A DNA stretch of 10,385 nucleotides, taken from an uncultured Spirochaetales bacterium. GTDB lineage: Bacteria; Spirochaetota; Spirochaetia; Sphaerochaetales; Sphaerochaetaceae. Position 1 is the first letter of the stretch; each line of letters begins with the position of its first letter. The stretch lies in contig CALFMX010000323.1 in NCBI GenBank assembly GCA_937902565.1, positions 1-10,385 of the forward strand, written 5' to 3'. Below the pieces are notes generated by a model. The model made no database searches. It saw only the letters and a program-made list of their open reading frames with translations, and was not told the origin of the DNA. Shown one piece after another: positions 5,980 to 10,385 of the stretch. Made by a program: the position numbers and the translations under genes.

Positions 5980-7952
5980 TCGAGATCATCAAGAAGAGAG
6001 ATGGATTTGCCCTCGCTCGTAATGGAGTGGTGCTGGTCCATCACACCCCTCTAACCCCGGCCGCTCGGGTGGGGACGGGGACGTGCACCATAGAGATGAA
6101 GAACGGGCACTACACCATCAAGGAGGAGACTCTCGCCTGGAGGGAGAGCGGCGTGCACGTTGAAGCCGCCAAAGACGCTGCCACCATCGAGTGTGGCCTC
6201 ACCCTGGCGGTGAGTGAAGGGGAGCGGTGGATGAGAATCACACCCTCCTGGAGGGGAGAGGCGGCGGTGAACCGCTTCTCGCTGGAGATAGCGCTTGATG
6301 GGGAGCAACCGATCTTCGGTGGTGGGGAGCAGTTCTCCCACCTCGATCTCAGGGGCAGGGTACTGCCGATGTGGGTCTCGGAGGGCGGGGTGGGCAGAGG
6401 GGCGAACTACGTGCGCTTCTTTGCAAATCTCCATTCGGGGCGCGGGGGATCGAAGGAGCATACCTACTACCCCCAGCCGAGCTTCGTCACCGCTGACGGC
6501 AGGTGGGCGTATCTGGAGAGCACCGCCTTCAGCCGGTTCGACTTCTCCGCTCCCGGCCGCTGTTCAATCGCTGTCCATGAACTGCCCCCATCGCTCTACC
6601 TCGGCAAGGAAGAGACAATGGAGGAGGCCGTCGCCGCCCTTTCAGCCCTCGTGGGACGGCAGCCTCGGCTGCCCTCCTGGGCCCACGATGGCCTCATCCT
6701 GGGAGTGCAGGGCGGGCGGGCCGTGGTAGCGGAGAAGCTGAGGCGGGCGCTTGAAGCAGGTATCAAGGTCACTGCCCTCTGGTGTCAGGATTGGCAGGGG
6801 ATCCGCATGACCACCTACGGCAAGCAGCTCTTCTGGAACTGGCAGTATGATGACTCCCTCTACCCCGACCTGCCCGGCTTTATCGAGGAGTTGCACGAAC
6901 AAGGCATCAAGTTCCTGGGGTACATCAACCCCTACCTCGCCTGTGACGGGCCGTTCTACCAGGAGGCTGTGGAGGGTGGCTTCCTCGTCAAGGACCCGCA
7001 GAGCGGGGAGGCATACATCACCCGCTCCACCACCTTCGATATCGCCATCGTCGACCTCTGCAATGAGGATGCGGTGCGGTGGTACAAGGAGATCATCAAG
7101 ACCCATCTGCTGGGGATTGGCCTGGATGGGTGGATGGCAGACTTCGGTGAGTACCTGCCCACCGATAGCGTCCTCTATGGCGGGGGTGATCCCTACCTGG
7201 AGCACAACCGTTACCCGGTGCGATGGGCTGCATTGAACAGCGAGGCCATCGCAGAGGCCGGGAGGAGCGAAGATGTGCTCTTCTTCTGCCGTTCCGGCTT
7301 CAGCGGCAGCAGCGGCGCTGCCTCCCTGATCTGGGCAGGTGACCAGACGGTGGACTTCCTGCTCGATAACGGACTGCCCTCGGTGATCCCGGCTGCGATC
7401 AGCGCAGCGGCATCGGGGGTGGGCAACTGGCACTTCGATATCGGGGGCTTCCTCTCCTTCGCCTGGATCAAGCGGAAGCGGGAGCTTCTTGCCCGCAGCT
7501 GTGAGCTGGCTGCCTTCACTCCTGTGATGAGGACCCATGAGGGCATCAGGCCGACAGTGAACGTCCAGTTCGACGAGGATGGAGCGATGCTTGCCCACTT
7601 TGCGAGGATGGTGGGCATCCACAGTGACCTCCTCTTCTACCACCAGGCGGTAGCTGAGGAGTACCAGAGGCGGGGTGTGCCACCCATCAGTGCGGTCGTC
7701 GTCGAGGGGAGGGTGGCACAGGGCCAATACTTTTATGGCTCCGACCTCCTCATTGCCCCGATGATCAAGGGCCGGGCCAAGCGGAGGCGGGTCGTGCTGC
7801 CTCCGGGCAGATGGGTCCACTTCTTCACCCACCAGGTCTTTGATGGTGGGACATATCGCATGGCAGGACCTATGGGCTCCCCGCCGGTGTTTATCAGGCA
7901 GGAGAGCGAATATCATGAACGATTGTTGGCCATAGGCCGACGGGAGGGATGA
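5976..7952 (+). CDS. GH31 alpha-glycosidase, YihQ-like subgroup with altered sulfonate-binding residues
   Basis: Retaining alpha-glycosidase of 658 residues (E. coli YihQ is 678), with no signal peptide, so intracellular. An N-terminal beta-sandwich (about 1-235) precedes the (beta/alpha)8 barrel. The nucleophile is D389 in GWMADFGEYLP; the acid/base is D456 in WAGDQ; MRTHEGIRP follows. YihQ binds sulfoquinovose with a Q-Q-R-W-Y set (Q262, Q288, R301, W304, Y508 in E. coli, from memory). The matching positions here are Q245 (GVQGG), Q271 (CQDW), Q284 (YGKQLFW), W287 and F492 (DIGGF). R to Q and Y to F remove the key sulfonate contacts, so an alpha-glucosidase or other alpha-glycosidase is likelier. 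Start choice: GTG 5976 follows AGAGAGGA and overlaps the upstream small ORF by GTGA; GTG 5952 is an alternative adding eight residues. The symporter gene follows after one base. Confidence 0.88.
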   Translation: MIEIIKKRDGFALARNGVVLVHHTPLTPAARVGTGTCTIEMKNGHYTIKEETLAWRESGVHVEAAKDAATIECGLTLAVSEGERWMRITPSWRGEAAVNRFSLEIALDGEQPIFGGGEQFSHLDLRGRVLPMWVSEGGVGRGANYVRFFANLHSGRGGSKEHTYYPQPSFVTADGRWAYLESTAFSRFDFSAPGRCSIAVHELPPSLYLGKEETMEEAVAALSALVGRQPRLPSWAHDGLILGVQGGRAVVAEKLRRALEAGIKVTALWCQDWQGIRMTTYGKQLFWNWQYDDSLYPDLPGFIEELHEQGIKFLGYINPYLACDGPFYQEAVEGGFLVKDPQSGEAYITRSTTFDIAIVDLCNEDAVRWYKEIIKTHLLGIGLDGWMADFGEYLPTDSVLYGGGDPYLEHNRYPVRWAALNSEAIAEAGRSEDVLFFCRSGFSGSSGAASLIWAGDQTVDFLLDNGLPSVIPAAISAAASGVGNWHFDIGGFLSFAWIKRKRELLARSCELAAFTPVMRTHEGIRPTVNVQFDEDGAMLAHFARMVGIHSDLLFYHQAVAEEYQRRGVPPISAVVVEGRVAQGQYFYGSDLLIAPMIKGRAKRRRVVLPPGRWVHFFTHQVFDGGTYRMAGPMGSPPVFIRQESEYHERLLAIGRREG

Positions 7953-7953
7953 G

Positions 7954-9387
7954 ATGGAGCGTAAGGTGGGGATGAAAACCCTGGTGGCGTACGGGATGGG
8001 GGATATGTACGGCGGTGGCGCCTTCATGATCGTGGGAATGCTCTTCCTCTTCTACCTCACCGAGGTGGTGGGCCTCTCCCCGGCTTTGGCCGGTATGGTC
8101 TTCGGCATCGGCAAGGTTTGGGATGCAGTCAGCGATCCCCTGATGGGCTACCTCAGCGACCGAACCCGGAGCCGCTTTGGGCGGCGGCGGGTCTACTTCC
8201 TCGCTGGCATCGTCCCGATCGCCCTCTCGTTCATCATCCTCTGGCTGCCGCTGAAGACGGAGAGCCAGGCGCTGCTCTTCCTCTACTACAGCTTCGCCTA
8301 CGTGGTCTTCGCCACGGTCTTCACCATGGTGATGATCCCCTATTCAGCCTTGGCCGCCGAGCTCTCGCCCGACTACGAGGTGCGAAACCGCCTCTCCGGT
8401 GCGCGCCTCCTCTTCTCAGGCTTCTCGTCCCTGCTCGCCGCCACGGTGCCGAAGATCATCATCGACTCCTCCTCAGGCCCCCCGTCAGCAGGGTATGTGA
8501 CGATGTCGGTCGTCTTCGGGATCTTCTTCGCCCTGCCGTGGATTATCACCTTCTTCGGTACCTGGGAGGATGAGCGGGCGGCAGAGGAGAGCTACTCGCA
8601 GAACTTCATCAAGGAGTTCTTCTCGATCTTCAAGAACCGCTCCTTCAAGATCCATATCCTGATGTACGTCTGCGCCTACAGCGCCATCGACTTCTTGATG
8701 GCACTCTTCACCTACTATCTGACCTACTACCTGCGCCGCGATGGGATCTACTCCATCGCGATGGGCACCTTGATGCTCGTCCAGCTGGTGATGATCGCTG
8801 TCTATGTGAAGATCGCCAATACGAAGGGCAAGCGCTTCGCCTACCAGATGGGCATGTCCATCTGGCTCGTGGGCATGCTCCTCACCCTCACGCTTTCCTC
8901 GACCTCACCCCTCGCGGTGATCTGCCTCGTCTGTGCGGTCATCGGATCGGGGACCGCCGCTGCGGTCTACATCCCGTATTCGATCCTGCCCAACGTCATC
9001 GACGTCGATGAGCTGATGACAGGCAGCCAGCGCTCAGGCGTCTACTCGGGGGCGCTGACGCTGATGCGCAAGCTCGTCCAGGGAGCCCTGGTCATGCCGA
9101 TCATCGGCTTCTTCCTCCAGCTTGTCGGCTTTGTCTCACACGCCGAGCAGACGAGCCAGGTACTCACCCGCTTCTTCATCTTCTTCATCGGCGGGCCTGC
9201 GCTCTTGATCATAGCGGGCTTCATCTTTGCATCCCGGTTCCAACTCTCCCCGAAGAACAGCACCATGTTGACTGCAGAGCTTGAGCGCCTGCGCTCAGGA
9301 GGGAAGCTTGAGGATGCCAGCGATGAGATGAAACAGGTCGGAGAGCTGTTGACCGGTCAGGAGTGGAAGCTCAACAAATGGCAGTGA
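7954..9387 (+). CDS. GPH-family sugar:cation symporter (MelB/YicJ/YihP type)
   Basis: Inner-membrane secondary transporter of 477 residues, the usual GPH length, with about twelve hydrophobic helices. The diagnostic GPH segment after helix 2 is present: GKVWDAVSDP then LMGYLSDRTRSRFGRRR (residues 53-79). D57 and D61 lie where MelB uses D55 and D59 for cation binding. Later helices include the PYSALAAELSPDY block typical of the family, and the C-terminal tail is hydrophilic (about 430-477). The start ATG lies one base after the GH31 stop, with GGGAGG (7942-7947) as ribosome site, so both are translated from one mRNA. GPH transporter plus GH31 is a familiar pair (yicJ-yicI, yihO/yihP with yihQ in E. 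coli). The substrate is therefore probably the glycoside cleaved by the upstream enzyme. Transport mode and exact sugar cannot be read directly. Confidence 0.92.
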   Translation: MERKVGMKTLVAYGMGDMYGGGAFMIVGMLFLFYLTEVVGLSPALAGMVFGIGKVWDAVSDPLMGYLSDRTRSRFGRRRVYFLAGIVPIALSFIILWLPLKTESQALLFLYYSFAYVVFATVFTMVMIPYSALAAELSPDYEVRNRLSGARLLFSGFSSLLAATVPKIIIDSSSGPPSAGYVTMSVVFGIFFALPWIITFFGTWEDERAAEESYSQNFIKEFFSIFKNRSFKIHILMYVCAYSAIDFLMALFTYYLTYYLRRDGIYSIAMGTLMLVQLVMIAVYVKIANTKGKRFAYQMGMSIWLVGMLLTLTLSSTSPLAVICLVCAVIGSGTAAAVYIPYSILPNVIDVDELMTGSQRSGVYSGALTLMRKLVQGALVMPIIGFFLQLVGFVSHAEQTSQVLTRFFIFFIGGPALLIIAGFIFASRFQLSPKNSTMLTAELERLRSGGKLEDASDEMKQVGELLTGQEWKLNKWQ

Positions 9388-9395
9388 CCGGGTAG

Positions 9396-9455
9396 GGGGA
9401 GAGTGAAACAAACTCCCCGATGGCCTTCCCTAGGCCATAGATGATGTTTTTGTTT
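9396..9455 (+). terminator. Weak terminator-like region after the symporter gene
   Basis: A first hairpin GGGGAG (9396-9401) / CTCCCC (9413-9418) starts 8 nt past the stop. A second one, ATGGCCT (9420-9426) / AGGCCAT (9432-9438) with a 5-nt loop, follows. TTTTTGTTT (9447-9455) comes only after an 8-nt gap, longer than in a classic intrinsic terminator. Likely end of the operon transcript, perhaps with partial read-through. Confidence 0.5.
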
Positions 9456-9489
9456 CTGATATCGCCCATTTTATGTAAATTGTAACGTC

Positions 9490-9521
9490 GCTATACAAAA
9501 TACCTATGTACTTTGTATAGC
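9490..9521. repeat. Inverted repeat GCTATACAAA ... TTTGTATAGC with 12-nt spacer
   Basis: The 10-bp arms (9490-9499 and 9512-9521) are perfect complements. The spacer ATACCTATGTAC holds a smaller TAC/GTA dyad. It marks the point where composition turns A+T-rich. A dimeric repressor operator, a recombination site or a mobile-element relic are all possible. I see no flanking target duplication or transposase. Confidence 0.5.
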
Positions 9522-9689
9522 CGCGTATCAAATCACATAAAAGCACCAAGCAATGTAGGAAGAACGGTACGATCTTCTGTTGCAAGTCGAGCCTCTCGAT
9601 GAGGGGGCCGGCATCAGCGGATCAACCATAAGTCGTTGACTCTTTCGGTTTGTAAGGTGATGGGCTACTCTGTGGAAAGGAGCAGGCTC

Positions 9690-10130
9690 ATGAGACACCA
9701 TATAACACTTGAGGGGCTCTCTGAGCACCTCGACTCAATATCGAAAGAGGAGTGGAATCGCCTCTTTGCATTCATCCCAAGGATTGAAGAAACTCCTTCG
9801 TTTGGAGAGTGGGAAAAGATAGGGAATTATCCATATTACATGCCGTCCGCCTTGGTGGACGAGTTCCAGAGTTATCTTTATAAGATAGGCCTCATCGTAG
9901 ATTTCAACTGGCCCAGATGGGAAGAAGGGGCACGCCTTTACAGGGATCCCAAGAGTGATTATATGCAGTGTCCCCCTCTCACGCTGGTCAAGCTCCTTAC
10001 CGCCATCGTCCGCTCCAATCGTTTTGTAGAGGGTGTGCTTGTAACAGCGTTTGAGGATGGCAAGATCCTGCAGATTCTCAAAGGACTCAGAGTGTATTAC
10101 GGTGTTGGGGATGAAATTGGTTCTGGGTGA
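9690..10130 (+). CDS. DUF6508-like protein, function unknown
   Basis: Soluble protein of 146 residues, no signal peptide or membrane helix. The C-terminal block LVKLLTAIVRSNRFVEGVL with FEDGKILQILKGL, and the middle FNWPRWEEG, resemble the DUF6508 family (R-x-x-R-F-x-x-G-x-L core). The family has no established biochemical role that I know of and is often found as a lone accessory gene. ATG 9690 is chosen because AAAGGAG (9676-9682) precedes it by seven bases; a TTG at 9636 would add 18 residues without a ribosome site. The gene is visibly richer in A+T and in A/T-ending codons than the sugar genes to its left, and it stands alone after an inverted repeat, which suggests separate acquisition. 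It has no evident link to sugar metabolism. Confidence 0.7.
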   Translation: MRHHITLEGLSEHLDSISKEEWNRLFAFIPRIEETPSFGEWEKIGNYPYYMPSALVDEFQSYLYKIGLIVDFNWPRWEEGARLYRDPKSDYMQCPPLTLVKLLTAIVRSNRFVEGVLVTAFEDGKILQILKGLRVYYGVGDEIGSG

Positions 10131-10385
10131 GACCATAGACCCAATGCATAGAACGAAAAGAACCTAGAAAATAACTGGGTTGTTGTGATGGTGCTCTGGC
10201 GAATACCCTAAGGGCATATATACCAGCCCTCGTAATTATCAATTTGATTCGTGAACTTGAATGTGAGATAATACGCCCATTAGAGGCTGAAATCAGAAAC
10301 CAAAGGTGTTGGTCATCGTGTCTTATGAATTTTTACTTATACTGATGGAGCAGACTGAAACATCCCGTAGGCACTAGAACCAAAG
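10131..10385. other. Non-coding right end, no supported gene
   Basis: Only very short frames occur. A small hairpin AGGGC (10211-10215) / GCCCT (10226-10230), next to CCCTAAGGG (10207-10215), may end the upstream transcript, but it lacks a T-run. The remaining A+T-rich sequence has no tRNA, repeat array or clear promoter that I can defend. Confidence 0.4.

Larger units (their letters stand above)
9388..9689 (+). other. 302-nt intergenic region before the DUF6508-like gene
   Basis: Apart from the terminator-like hairpins and the 32-bp inverted repeat, no gene is supported here. No frame combines a ribosome site with a credible product. The A+T-rich part 9445-9545 is the natural place for a promoter of the downstream gene. 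A clear -35/-10 pair was not found. Confidence 0.4.

Noticed and set aside
6642..8027. Minus-strand open frame of about 461 codons opposite GH31 and the symporter start
   Set aside because: It spans two real plus-strand genes and is rich in His/Pro/Arg/Gly. It lacks a ribosome site and any recognisable domain, and is an antisense shadow of GC-rich coding DNA.
9490..9521. Interpreting the inverted repeat as IS terminal repeats
   Set aside because: The arms face each other with only 12 bases between them, no transposase is nearby and no target duplication is visible.
10207..10230. Intrinsic terminator after the DUF6508-like gene
   Set aside because: The hairpin is short (5 bp), and the sequence after it (CGTAATTATC) has no T-run.

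Overview
The window is about 58-60% G+C (judged by eye) over most of its length. It looks like a carbohydrate-use island from a bacterium that relies on binding-protein-type sugar ABC transporters, YesM/YesN-type two-component systems and NAD-dependent GH4 glycosidases. That combination fits a free-living or gut spirochaete of the Sphaerochaeta kind, or a Firmicute. The assignment is inference from gene style, since there is no rRNA or marker gene here. Density, tiny gaps and ATGA/GTGA overlaps show operon organisation throughout.

Left part (1-3957). The window opens inside a glutamate racemase (MurI-type) reading frame. This runs in frame, through a stretch I cannot assign, into the last membrane helix and C-terminus of a MalF-type sugar ABC permease. 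The permease tail then overlaps by ATGA with a complete MalG-type permease (692-1537), so the tail is native to this locus and the racemase is the foreign part: a contig chimera or a real deletion/fusion. The MalG gene converges with a minus-strand pair, and the two stop codons abut with no gap. The pair is a YesN-like response regulator (REC plus AraC HTH) followed by a YesM-like sensor histidine kinase, coupled by an ATGA overlap.

Middle part (3958-5491). A short divergent promoter region carries two direct repeats ATTATCAMAG with a 22-bp period, the geometry expected for an AraC-type DNA-binding domain. It leads rightwards to a GH4 glycosidase of the CHEV type (probable alpha-glucosidase), which is closed by a very clear intrinsic terminator.

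Right operon (5492-9387). After a regulatory-looking region with a perfect 16-bp palindrome come four genes in a translationally coupled chain: two unrecognised small ORFs (48 and 41 aa), a GH31 enzyme of the YihQ (sulfoquinovosidase-like) subgroup, and a GPH/MelB-type sugar symporter. The GH31 enzyme keeps both catalytic aspartates. However, two of the residues known to bind the sulfonate in YihQ are replaced (R to Q and Y to F), so it is probably not a sulfoquinovosidase. A plausible reading of the island is sensing of an extracellular alpha-glycoside by the two-component system, uptake by the ABC transporter and the symporter, and hydrolysis inside the cell by GH4 and GH31.

Right end (9388-10385). 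Past a weak terminator, base composition becomes visibly more A+T-rich. The region contains a 10-bp inverted repeat with a 12-nt spacer, an isolated gene for a DUF6508-like protein with a good Shine-Dalgarno, and about 255 nt with no recognisable gene.
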